Assembly: GCA_946617655.1 (NCBI GenBank) | Contig: CAMOKL010000004.1 | Span: 1-64,000, forward strand | Direction: 5' to 3' | Length of the DNA: 64,000 nucleotides | Origin: Anaeroplasma sp902783745 | Lineage (GTDB): Bacteria > Bacillota_I > Bacilli_A > Acholeplasmatales > Anaeroplasmataceae | Shown here: positions 1-7,575 of the stretch, piece after piece | Layout of the letters: every line of letters begins with the position of its first letter | Position numbering within the stretch: the first letter of the stretch is position 1 | Translations under genes and position numbers: made by a program | The notes under the pieces: model-generated | What the model was told of the DNA's origin: nothing | The model's input: only the letters and a program-made list of their open reading frames with translations | Database searches by the model: none

Positions 1-1
1 G

Positions 2-43
2 GTAGATGGTACATACACTTGGGATAGACCAGACGGTAGATAA
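2..43 (+). CDS. C-terminal end of an unknown protein (partial)
   Basis: The reading frame from base 2 gives the last 13 residues VDGTYTWDRPDGR and a TAA stop. A strong intrinsic terminator follows eight bases later, which supports a real gene end. Too little is visible to name a family; the 5' part lies outside the window. Confidence 0.5.
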   Translation, partial: VDGTYTWDRPDGR

Positions 44-50
44 AATCCAA

Positions 51-75
51 AAGGACAGGTTAACCTGTCCTTTTC
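51..75 (+). terminator. Intrinsic terminator of the upstream gene
   Basis: A perfect 9-bp stem (AAGGACAGG / CCTGTCCTT) with a TTAA loop is followed by TTTT. It ends the transcript of the partial gene on its left. The T tract runs directly into TCTCGTATA, a sequence repeated twice more before the transposase gene. Confidence 0.85.
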
Positions 76-84
76 TCGTATACT

Positions 85-114
85 AAAACTAGGAGTTAAT
101 CTCTTAGTTTTTTT
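85..114. terminator. Second hairpin with a T run (possible bidirectional terminator)
   Basis: AAAACTAGGAG pairs with CTCTTAGTTTT with one G-U wobble around a TTAAT loop and is followed by a run of T. The A-rich left arm gives a T run on the minus strand too. It may isolate the following RNA gene from upstream transcription. Confidence 0.55.
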
Positions 115-142
115 ATTTCTAATATTAATGTATAATAGTAGT

Positions 143-283
143 GATGGAAAGTTATTTAATCATTGAGACACATATGTGATCTCGTTAAAACCATTTAGAG
201 CTTTGACTCTTTATTCAATGGTCTTTCCATCATTATCGAAATAAGCTGGCTGAGAGATACTTTGACTCTCAGCTTTTCTTTTT
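143..283 (+). ncRNA. Structured non-coding RNA with a three-way junction, upstream of the IS110 transposase
   Basis: A TATAAT at 131-136 sits about seven bases before a 9-10 bp closing helix (143-151 with 223-231). Inside are two helices: 165-183 (GAGA/TCTC around a CACATATGTG palindrome) and 190-222 (ACCATT/AATGGT enclosing AGAG/CTCT). An intrinsic terminator at 249-283 (GCTGAGAG/CTCTCAGC plus T run) closes the unit. The decamer CTTTGACTCT occurs in both the inner hairpin (201-210) and the terminator hairpin (260-269). No open frame of interest is present. The segment ATCTCGT at 179-185 also occurs at 352 and 422, so it may be the guide (bridge) RNA of the IS110 element. It could equally be an unrelated small RNA. 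The -35 region is poor. Confidence 0.6.
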
Positions 284-351
284 ATTTAGGCATAGGTTTA
301 AAGAAAGGTTTTTGGAATTATGGGCGTGGTCCTTTTTGAGAATAGTAATAT

Positions 352-434
352 ATCTCGTATAAAAAATGTCCAAATTTCAATTTATTATTTTAATCTGCTT
401 AAATCTAATGGAGAGCATAGCATCTCGTATAAAA
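352..434 (+). repeat. 13-bp direct repeat ATCTCGTATAAAA (two copies)
   Basis: ATCTCGTATAAAA occurs exactly at 352-364 and 422-434, and its core TCTCGTATA also at 74-82. Each has a CT dinucleotide followed by CGTATA, which can serve as a -10 box. IS110-type elements recombine at a CT core, and the RE-LE junction supplies a promoter, so these copies are candidate left-end or guide sequences. The functional role is inferred. Confidence 0.6.
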
Positions 435-469
435 CAAACGAAAATAGGTATAAATATTAAATTGAAATT
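373..469 (+). repeat. 12-bp perfect inverted repeat upstream of the transposase
   Basis: AATTTCAATTTA at 373-384 is the exact reverse complement of 458-469, enclosing 73 bases that contain one ATCTCGTATAAAA copy. Transcribed, it would form a long hairpin with a large internal loop just before the transposase ribosome-binding site. It is an alternative candidate for the IS110 guide RNA. Confidence 0.55.
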
Positions 470-513
470 AAAACTAGCTTTCAAAGTAATACAAAATATT
501 GGAGGTAATGAAA

Positions 514-1707
514 ATGAAAGGATTTTGTATTTCCTTAGATGTTTCTAAGGGCTCAAGCTTCTATCAAGGTTTTAAAGGTTTAGATGAACCAATAACAAAG
601 CCTAAAAAGATAGAACACAATTTAGAAGGCTTTAAAGAATTATTAAAGCTTAAAGATTCAATAAGAAAGGAATATGATTCAGACTGTATTGTAATATTTG
701 AGTCAACAGGTATTTATCACAAAGCATTACAAACTTATCTTGATGAGCATGATTTCAAATATACAATCATTAGTCCTCTTTTATCAGCTAAGGTTAGGAA
801 GAGTGATATTAGAGGAACTAAAACAGACGCTAAAGATTGTGCATCAATAGCTAAAGTATTTTATCTTAAAGAATTAAGAATATATTCTAAAACAGATGAA
901 ATATATAATGATTTGAAAGAAAAATGCAGATATTATGACTTTTTAGTTGATGAAATGAAACGTTGGAAAGTTGAATTTAGAAGATTGTTAGATATTATTT
1001 ATCCTGGATTTGATAAGATTTTTGAGGATTTATATAATGATTATGTTCAAGCATTACTACTTGAGTATCCTCATCCAGAAATAATTCGTAAAAAGAGATT
1101 AGATACAATAGCCAAATTCATGGAAAAGCATACATGCCATAAAGAGTCATTTTCTTTAAAGCAAGCACAAGTATTAAAAGATTATGCCGAAAACTGTGCG
1201 TCAGGCTGTTCATATAAATCATATTTAGTATCACAATTTGACACAGTAATTCATACTCTAAATTCTCAAATAAAGCATTTAGAAACAACGTTAGATGAAA
1301 TAGTTGAGATAGCAAAGAAATTACCAAATTATGAAATTATAAGAAGTATACCTGGTATAGCAGATAATCTAGCATCTAGAATATTAGCTGAAATTGGTGA
1401 TATTGATAGATTTGATAATGCAAGCCAACTAGTAGCTTATGCAGGTATAGATCCTCAGATATATCAATCAGGTCAAATATCAGGATTACATTTTAAAATA
1501 TCTAAAAAAGGAAATAAGAAATTAAGATGTTTACTATATTTGGCAGTTACATGTATGATTAAGACAAATAGAGATACAATAATAGTGGAATTTTATAAAA
1601 GAAAAAAGGCAGATGGATTAGCGTCTCGTTCTGCCTTAGTAGCTTCTATGAATAAACTATTAAGAATAATTCATTCACTATGTAAAAATGGTTGTTTATT
1701 TAAATAA
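514..1707 (+). CDS. IS110-family transposase (RNA-guided DEDD recombinase)
   Basis: It catalyses excision and insertion of its own element. The N-terminal RuvC-like DEDD domain shows SLDVSKG near residue 8, FESTGIY and KTDAKDCASIA; the C-terminal Transposase_20 domain shows RSIPGIADNLASRILAEIGD and an AGIDP..YQSGQ segment that should hold the serine nucleophile. At 398 aa it has the family's usual length and no disruption. GGAGG at 499-504 is only two bases from the ATG at 508 but eight from the ATG at 514, so the latter is chosen. IS110 enzymes of this group use a guide (bridge) RNA encoded in the left non-coding end; candidates lie just upstream. Confidence 0.92.
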   Translation: MKGFCISLDVSKGSSFYQGFKGLDEPITKPKKIEHNLEGFKELLKLKDSIRKEYDSDCIVIFESTGIYHKALQTYLDEHDFKYTIISPLLSAKVRKSDIRGTKTDAKDCASIAKVFYLKELRIYSKTDEIYNDLKEKCRYYDFLVDEMKRWKVEFRRLLDIIYPGFDKIFEDLYNDYVQALLLEYPHPEIIRKKRLDTIAKFMEKHTCHKESFSLKQAQVLKDYAENCASGCSYKSYLVSQFDTVIHTLNSQIKHLETTLDEIVEIAKKLPNYEIIRSIPGIADNLASRILAEIGDIDRFDNASQLVAYAGIDPQIYQSGQISGLHFKISKKGNKKLRCLLYLAVTCMIKTNRDTIIVEFYKRKKADGLASRSALVASMNKLLRIIHSLCKNGCLFK

Positions 1708-1741
1708 CCATCTACATTATACCATATAATTTTTAAAAAAT

Positions 1742-1761
1742 GCCTCTTTTTGAGGCTTTTT
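1742..1761. terminator. Bidirectional terminator between the transposase and lipoprotein genes
   Basis: GCCTC/GAGGC with a five-T loop is followed by TTTTT on the plus strand. The run of A before the stem gives ATTTTTT after it on the minus strand. It can end both the transposase transcript and the convergent lipoprotein transcript. Confidence 0.8.
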
Positions 1762-1841
1762 GGTCTTGGTTTTAATAATATACGTTAATTCATATGGAAA
1801 ATTATTAAATTAATACTTGATTTTCCTTATCTAATTTTTTA

Positions 1842-4800
1842 TTATGAAATTGATATTCTTAAAATTAATAAAACGCCATCATCATCAGATTCATTTGCTT
1901 TTTCTGCTAATATAGTATATTCAGAAGAACCATCTAAATATGCATTTATAGCTCTTGTATTATTGATTCTTAGTCCATCATTTTCACCAGATTTAAAAAC
2001 TTCATTTCCATTTGGATCAAGAATTACAAGTGATGATAAATTATCTATAGCTCTTACAGTAACAGTAATCTTAGCATAATGATCTACAATTATTTTAATT
2101 CCTGTTGATTTATCATTTGGAATTAAAACACATCTATAATCACCTAGTAAATAACATGATGCATTATCACCAATTATTTCAAACTGTCCAAATGTTGTGT
2201 TTGCTTTAATTTCTTCACCTTCATTATATTCGTAAAGTGAGTCATTAGAATCAAAATAAATATCATTAGTATTTACTTCTAATTCAAGTCCTTCATTTAT
2301 CGCAATATACTCAACTCTTATTCCATTTCTTAAATAGATACTAAACTTTATTTGCTTATAATTTTTAGGTATTAAAACTAAGACATCAAGGTAATCTTTA
2401 CCTATATAATCACCAACTATTTGGCATCTACTTGTAGCAACCTTATAATAATCAATAATAGATATATTTAATCTAACAGTCACATAATTTTTGTGGTAAT
2501 TTGTTGAATATTCTGCATAACCAGACTTAAAAGTAATTGTATTATTAAAAACCTCATATTCACATGAAGCATTAATTATATTACCAATAGTTTTTTCTTC
2601 TTCTAAGGCTTCATTTTTTAAATCAATAATATCTATTGAAATAATACCTAAGTATTTTTCTGTATTATCATTTAAGAATTTACTTAATCTAACCTTATTA
2701 AATGTGGTATTAACACAAATATATATGCCATGTGTAATTTTATTTAATTTTACAGTATTATAATCTGTCTGTATAGTTTTATTAGGCTTTGTAAATACAT
2801 GAGTAGTATATACAACATTATCATTTTCATCTAGGCATTCAACTAATATTTCAAATGGTTTATTTGAATCTTTTGTACCTGTAAGTATATATATAATACC
2901 ATTTGTTACATCACTAAATGTCTTAGATGTTATAACAGTTGTGTTATATACTTTTAACACATTTATACCATCAGTAATACTTGAATCATTTTCTTCTCCT
3001 ACATTAGGATTAACCATAGTTACACCTAAACGATTTGAATCATCTTCTATATCCCAAGCATCGTAATTTTTGTAATCCTTACCAGCTTCTTCTCCATCAA
3101 ATCTATATATAGTATCAGATTTAGATTTAACAACTGGTATTAAATTACTAATTTGTTTATTCTCGTAAAAAATCGCAATCGAATTATAATAATTTTTTAC
3201 ACTTATATTTATATTATATTTTTCTTTCCACTCTCTAATATTATAAGATAATGTGTCATTTATTGTTTCTGTTTTAACTTTAGCGGTAACAAAAACCAAT
3301 TCATTAAGTAACTCTTCTGAACAAGTAATATAGTCAAATTCTAAATCCATTTTATCATAATAAATAGTATCTATATTTTGATAATCAAATTCTAAACTGA
3401 ATGTTTTAACTATAGTACTTATAGTGATTTCTGATGAATTTAAATGATAAGTTATTTCTGCAGTATAATTTTTTAAAACATCCTTTGGAATGTCATTAAA
3501 TGATTCATATATATTATCTCCATCATAAATTTTACAAGTATAATAAACATATCCACTAGATGAATCATAAATAGTATTTTTGGTATTTGATTTACCATTA
3601 ATTGAATAAGTTGTATCAATTCCAAAGTCCTTGTCATTATTTACATGATACATAATATAATCTATCGATTCTACTGCTGTCAATGCATCAGATGTAAGGT
3701 ATGTGACATCTAAAGATAAATTATATTCACTACATCTAAATGTTAATTTTTCACCATTTTCAAATTTATCATCAACATATCCAGAATTAGGTATTATAGT
3801 ATCACCTAAATAAGCATCAACATTTACTTGTTTTCTTATTCCGTTATCATTATAAACATAAAACTTATAAGTACTAAGATCATAATTATAATTCAAACGT
3901 AACATAATAGGTAATGTCATATTTAAACATTCTAATCTATTAAAATCAGTCCAAATACCTTCTGCTTCAGATTTTGTAACTATTTTTTTGATAGAAAGAT
4001 CATATATTCTTAAAGCCTCTGTTGATGAATAAAGATAATATGTACCTTTATCTAAATAAATACTTTGATTAACTCTATTACCTAATTTATAAACCTCAAG
4101 ATAATAAAAATCTACACCATTTGTTAAGTTACAAATTCTTTTAGAAATAGTATCAGATGTACCTGTTGAACAAATATCTAAAGATAAAATTGATGGTTTA
4201 TCTATTACTATTTCATATATACCACCTGTATAATTTAAAGTTCCATCTGAAGCTGATTCTATTTTTCCATTTCTTGATAAGAAAATACTTGTTTTAAATG
4301 TTATATCAGGTCCTTTTACATTAAACATATTAATATATGTACCATTATCCCATTTATATTTTCCATCAACATATTCACTATTTTTATCTATAAATGAGAC
4401 TCTATTTACATCGAAATAATGATCTACTAAAACCTCATTTTCTTTTAATGTCTTAATAGTTTTATAAAAAACATAATGCTTACCTTTATAATCACATTCT
4501 ATTTTAAATTTATATTTTGTATTTGGATTTAAATTATCTTTAGTAAATAAAACATTTCTAGATGATTCATATTTTATATTATCAATAGTCAAATTAGTTA
4601 TTTCAGAATAATTACTTTTTGATTGTATATTTAAAGATACAAAAGAACTAGACATATCATTTATAACAACCTTAAAAGGTAATAATGATGAAAACAATCC
4701 TTTATAATAACAGCCATTGATTTTTCCATTTTTATTCTTATTTACAATCGCATATTCATAGGTATTACCCAATGATACATTTAAATCTAAATGATTCAAA

Positions 4801-5483
4801 CCCTCATTTAACTTAAATTCTTCTTCAATAGATGTACCATTAGAAACAACAAAATAAAGATTTTCATTATGGTTATTTTTTAAAGATGTTATAGTACAAT
4901 CAAGACTATATTTTTCATAGTCCGCTTTAGCATTATTTATTTTTATATCATATTTATTTTCTTTAACATTTATCTTACGATTATCTTTGAATAAATGTTC
5001 TTCTTTTTTATCATTATAATAAATTGATACATTTATATCACTATCTCCTACTATATCAGGAGTAGTGTATTCAAAAATCAAACTATTACCTAAGATATTG
5101 AAATTTGCCTTATTACCATTAACTAAAACATTTATATCACTATAATTGTTTTCTAATGAAGCATTAAAAACATAACTCATTCTATAAATTTGATTAGGCT
5201 CTAAATATTCATCTGTATCATCATATCCAATTTCATCAATTAATTCTTGAATTGAATTTTTGATATCAAGCTCATCAATATCACCAAAATTATCATTAGA
5301 TAATTCGCCTTTAAAATTATAATTTTTAAGCTTTGGCATAATATTATATGTATTAATTGATAATGAGTTAGATTCATTATTAGTTGTTGTATCTATATTG
5401 GTTTTTTCACTATTTTTATTAGAACATGAAGCCAATATAAATAGAGTTAATAAAACAAATATGAAATACCCTAATTTTTTCAT
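1842..5483 (-). CDS. Very large surface lipoprotein of unknown function
   Basis: The 1213-residue product begins with a Lys-rich signal peptide and a lipobox (LASC near residue 20), so it should be lipidated and anchored on the outer face of the membrane. The rest is beta-rich, Asn/Asp/Ser/Tyr-rich sequence without any enzyme motif I recognise. Several stretches resemble immunoglobulin/fibronectin-like repeats in pattern only. The ATG at 5483 is preferred over the GTG three codons earlier, because that GTG is part of the ribosome-binding site AGAGGTGA. It is monocistronic, between its own promoter and a bidirectional terminator. Adhesin or glycan-binding roles are possible but unsupported. 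Confidence 0.75.
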   Translation of the reverse strand: MKKLGYFIFVLLTLFILASCSNKNSEKTNIDTTTNNESNSLSINTYNIMPKLKNYNFKGELSNDNFGDIDELDIKNSIQELIDEIGYDDTDEYLEPNQIYRMSYVFNASLENNYSDINVLVNGNKANFNILGNSLIFEYTTPDIVGDSDINVSIYYNDKKEEHLFKDNRKINVKENKYDIKINNAKADYEKYSLDCTITSLKNNHNENLYFVVSNGTSIEEEFKLNEGLNHLDLNVSLGNTYEYAIVNKNKNGKINGCYYKGLFSSLLPFKVVINDMSSSFVSLNIQSKSNYSEITNLTIDNIKYESSRNVLFTKDNLNPNTKYKFKIECDYKGKHYVFYKTIKTLKENEVLVDHYFDVNRVSFIDKNSEYVDGKYKWDNGTYINMFNVKGPDITFKTSIFLSRNGKIESASDGTLNYTGGIYEIVIDKPSILSLDICSTGTSDTISKRICNLTNGVDFYYLEVYKLGNRVNQSIYLDKGTYYLYSSTEALRIYDLSIKKIVTKSEAEGIWTDFNRLECLNMTLPIMLRLNYNYDLSTYKFYVYNDNGIRKQVNVDAYLGDTIIPNSGYVDDKFENGEKLTFRCSEYNLSLDVTYLTSDALTAVESIDYIMYHVNNDKDFGIDTTYSINGKSNTKNTIYDSSSGYVYYTCKIYDGDNIYESFNDIPKDVLKNYTAEITYHLNSSEITISTIVKTFSLEFDYQNIDTIYYDKMDLEFDYITCSEELLNELVFVTAKVKTETINDTLSYNIREWKEKYNINISVKNYYNSIAIFYENKQISNLIPVVKSKSDTIYRFDGEEAGKDYKNYDAWDIEDDSNRLGVTMVNPNVGEENDSSITDGINVLKVYNTTVITSKTFSDVTNGIIYILTGTKDSNKPFEILVECLDENDNVVYTTHVFTKPNKTIQTDYNTVKLNKITHGIYICVNTTFNKVRLSKFLNDNTEKYLGIISIDIIDLKNEALEEEKTIGNIINASCEYEVFNNTITFKSGYAEYSTNYHKNYVTVRLNISIIDYYKVATSRCQIVGDYIGKDYLDVLVLIPKNYKQIKFSIYLRNGIRVEYIAINEGLELEVNTNDIYFDSNDSLYEYNEGEEIKANTTFGQFEIIGDNASCYLLGDYRCVLIPNDKSTGIKIIVDHYAKITVTVRAIDNLSSLVILDPNGNEVFKSGENDGLRINNTRAINAYLDGSSEYTILAEKANESDDDGVLLILRISIS

Positions 5484-5534
5484 ATAAATCACCTCTAAAA
5501 TATTTAATTAATTTTATCGCTTTTGTTTATAGTT

Positions 5535-5563
5535 ATTATAATATTAAATAATATATTTTTCAA
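5535..5563 (-). promoter_or_regulatory. Promoter of the large lipoprotein gene
   Basis: On the minus strand TTGAAA and TATAAT are separated by 17 bases, ending about 50 bases before the start codon. Both boxes are close to the sigma-A consensus. Confidence 0.65.
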
Positions 5564-5603
5564 GGTAGTCTAAATTCTTATAAAAAGTAACAATATAATT
5601 TAT

Positions 5604-5638
5604 AAAAAAATGCGAATTGTTTTAAAAACAACTCGCAT
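5604..5638 (-). terminator. Terminator of the padR-DUF1700-DUF4097 operon
   Basis: A 12-bp stem (ATGCGAGTTGTT with AACAATTCGCAT, one wobble) on the minus strand is followed by seven T. It lies five bases after the DUF4097 gene stop. Confidence 0.85.
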
Positions 5639-5643
5639 ATCTT

Positions 5644-6483
5644 TTATACTAATGTTACATTAACATCGCCTGTTACTATTTTAATTGTAAATGGATTACC
5701 ATTTTCATCATGACATACATTTCTTTTTCCTGTAGTTATTTTAATGTCAAAATTATGTTTTTCTGTAATAGTACCTAAAATATCACCTGTTACTACTTCC
5801 GCATTTATATCTTTAGCATCTAATGCTTCAAAACTTAAGTCACCTGTTGTTGCTTTAAAATCTAATTTATTTGCAACAACTACATCTTTTAATGTAGTTC
5901 CTCCTGATACTATTTTTAATGATAACTTATCTGTAATAACATTTGTTAAAGTATTTGAACCAGTAGTAATATTTGTAGATAATTCATTTGTTATTACAAC
6001 ATTTGTTAATTTAATATGTCCTGTTACAATATTAATCTTTAATTCATTAAAACTATAATCACTAAATTCTAAATCACCTGTTACAATATTAATATTTAAT
6101 TTATTGTAATTAGATTCAGTTAAATATAATACAAATTTTCTATTTCTATCAAATGAGAATACAAACATTTTTTCATACCAATGGTAATGTTCTTTTTCTT
6201 CTATCTTTAATGTATCATCTTCTACTTTAACATCAAAAGTTATCTTTTCATGTTCAGTACATAAAACCTTATTATGTCCATCAGTTGATTTTTCTAATTT
6301 TACATTTGATGTAATAATAGATAAATCAATATTTGAAAAATCCTCTGTTACTTCATGTGTAACTTCCTTGAATTCACGTCCATCGTTAAACGCATGTGTT
6401 GCAATACCAACTCCTAAAAGAATTGCACCACCAATAACAATAAATATTCCTAAAAATAAGAAAAACTTAACTACCCTACGCAT
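5644..6483 (-). CDS. DUF4097-family membrane-anchored beta-helix protein
   Basis: One N-terminal transmembrane segment (about residues 8-30) is followed by an extracellular domain of short repeats. The recurring (N/K)I(V/T)TG strands (INIVTGDLEF, INIVTGHIKL, FKATTGDLSF, EVVTGDILG) are typical of the DUF4097 / putative adhesin family, to which LiaG-like proteins belong. Its start overlaps the DUF1700 gene by eight bases, with AGGAGG inside that gene. In the known PadR-DUF1700-DUF4097 arrangement the product takes part in an envelope-related response; the exact role is unknown. It is intact. Confidence 0.8.
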   Translation of the reverse strand: MRRVVKFFLFLGIFIVIGGAILLGVGIATHAFNDGREFKEVTHEVTEDFSNIDLSIITSNVKLEKSTDGHNKVLCTEHEKITFDVKVEDDTLKIEEKEHYHWYEKMFVFSFDRNRKFVLYLTESNYNKLNINIVTGDLEFSDYSFNELKINIVTGHIKLTNVVITNELSTNITTGSNTLTNVITDKLSLKIVSGGTTLKDVVVANKLDFKATTGDLSFEALDAKDINAEVVTGDILGTITEKHNFDIKITTGKRNVCHDENGNPFTIKIVTGDVNVTLV

Positions 6484-7084
6484 TCCTCTTTCCTCCTATA
6501 AGCATCTTTTTAATTCCCAATATAATTGCTTTAATAAGCTTAATTGTTACGATTGTCGCATAATAACTTACGAATACAAATATAAATCCTAAACCTAACA
6601 ATGTAACAGATACACCAAGATGTGCAACATTAAAATTACCATTAAATGTATTTAATGCCATCGCAACGAATCCAACTAAAGATCCTCCGATAAATGATAT
6701 GCATAATGCATATGCAACAATAACTAAAATAAATACTAATACAAACGCAAGAATAAATAATGTAAATAATAATGAAGCTAATATAATCCAGAATGGGAAT
6801 AATAATATTATTAATACTATCTGCCAAGCTTGGATTTTACCTCTTTTACTATTTGATGTATTTATTTTATGTTTTACTAAAGTTGTCAAATTAGTATCTT
6901 TTGCAATTTGTTCAACAACTAAATCAATTCCACCTAAATCAGAAATAGCTTCATCTTCACTCATCCCATCATCTAATCTATCATTTATAGCTTCATCATA
7001 AAATGAGATTCGCTCTTCTAAATCATTACTAGGTAAACCTTTTAATCTTTTTCTTAATTCTTGTAAAAATTCTTCTTTTGTCAT
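6476..7084 (-). CDS. DUF1700 (HAAS-domain) membrane protein
   Basis: The N-terminal cytoplasmic HAAS-type helical domain (FLQELRKRLKGLPSNDLEER, about residues 5-25) contains the conserved pattern with DDGMSEDEAI..LG. Three to four hydrophobic segments follow from about residue 90. DUF1700 proteins are usually encoded with a PadR regulator and a DUF4097 protein, exactly as here. The ATG at 7084 is chosen because AGGGGAG lies six bases upstream; the TTG six codons earlier is within that site. It starts one base after the padR stop, implying translational coupling. Confidence 0.82.
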   Translation of the reverse strand: MTKEEFLQELRKRLKGLPSNDLEERISFYDEAINDRLDDGMSEDEAISDLGGIDLVVEQIAKDTNLTTLVKHKINTSNSKRGKIQAWQIVLIILLFPFWIILASLLFTLFILAFVLVFILVIVAYALCISFIGGSLVGFVAMALNTFNGNFNVAHLGVSVTLLGLGFIFVFVSYYATIVTIKLIKAIILGIKKMLIGGKRNA

Positions 7085-7085
7085 T

Positions 7086-7394
7086 TTATACTCCCCTATC
7101 AATAAATTGATAAATGGCCATTATTTCCTTCCATTCATTTTTAAATTCATTGATCCTCTCAATTCCTTTTTCTGTAATATGATAATACTTCCTTACTCGT
7201 CCTTCATATAAAGTACTTTTTACTAAAAGCATTTTTGCTTCCTCTAATCTTTTAAGAATAGTGTAAAGCGTCGATTCTGATAATTTTAACACTGGACTTA
7301 CGTCCTTTATTATCTTATACCCATAAGAATCTTCATTCCTTATAGCTGCAAGCACACATACATCAAGGACACCTCTTTTTAATTGTGCATCCAT
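7086..7394 (-). CDS. PadR-family transcriptional regulator
   Basis: The 102-residue winged-helix protein shows the family's MDAQLKRGVLDVCVLAAI start, SYGYKIIKD recognition region and the wing segment GRVRKYYHITEKG. The ATG at 7394 gives the canonical N-terminus and has GAGG six bases upstream. It is first in the three-gene operon and probably represses it. An inverted repeat ATACCTC (7398-7404) / GAGGTAT (7429-7435) flanks the -10 box and is a candidate operator. The ligand is unknown. Confidence 0.88.
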   Translation of the reverse strand: MDAQLKRGVLDVCVLAAIRNEDSYGYKIIKDVSPVLKLSESTLYTILKRLEEAKMLLVKSTLYEGRVRKYYHITEKGIERINEFKNEWKEIMAIYQFIDRGV

Positions 7395-7418
7395 AACATA
7401 CCTCACTTTACGCTATAC

Positions 7419-7447
7419 ATCATATCACGAGGTATAAAGAGTGTCAA
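7419..7447 (-). promoter_or_regulatory. Promoter of the padR operon with candidate operator
   Basis: TTGACA (7442-7447) and TATGAT (7419-7424) on the minus strand are 17 bases apart. Inverted heptamers ATACCTC and GAGGTAT overlap the leader and the spacer, a likely autoregulatory PadR site. Confidence 0.8.
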
Positions 7448-7495
7448 TACCTTTTTGAAAAACTTTTTTAATATAAATCTATGATTTATAAAAAA

Positions 7496-7529
7496 CAAAA
7501 AGGTAGGAACAATCGAAACTATCCCTACC
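7496..7529 (-). terminator. Terminator of the tex gene
   Basis: On the minus strand GGTAGG pairs with CCTACC around a partly paired loop and is followed by TTTTTG, about 45 bases past the tex stop. Confidence 0.65.
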
Positions 7530-7575
7530 AAATTTTAAAAATTTTAGCGTTTTATTACTGCCCTATTAATTCATA

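Larger units (their letters stand above)
75..1761 (+). mobile_element. IS110-family insertion sequence (ends not resolved)
   Basis: The element is defined by its DEDD-type IS110 transposase gene. Such elements lack terminal inverted repeats and carry a long non-coding left end, which matches the 430 bases of non-coding, structured sequence here. The left end could start at the CT core at 75-76, 354-355 or 424-425, which share TCTCGTATA. The right end lies somewhere between the transposase stop and about 1830. The coordinates are the widest plausible extent, not mapped ends. Confidence 0.5.

Noticed and set aside
366..548. A 60-codon plus-strand frame upstream of the transposase
   Set aside because: It has no ribosome-binding site, overlaps the inverted repeat and the transposase start, and has no plausible composition.
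6699..7001. Plus-strand frame antisense to the DUF1700 gene
   Set aside because: Shadow of a well-supported minus-strand gene, without a start signal.
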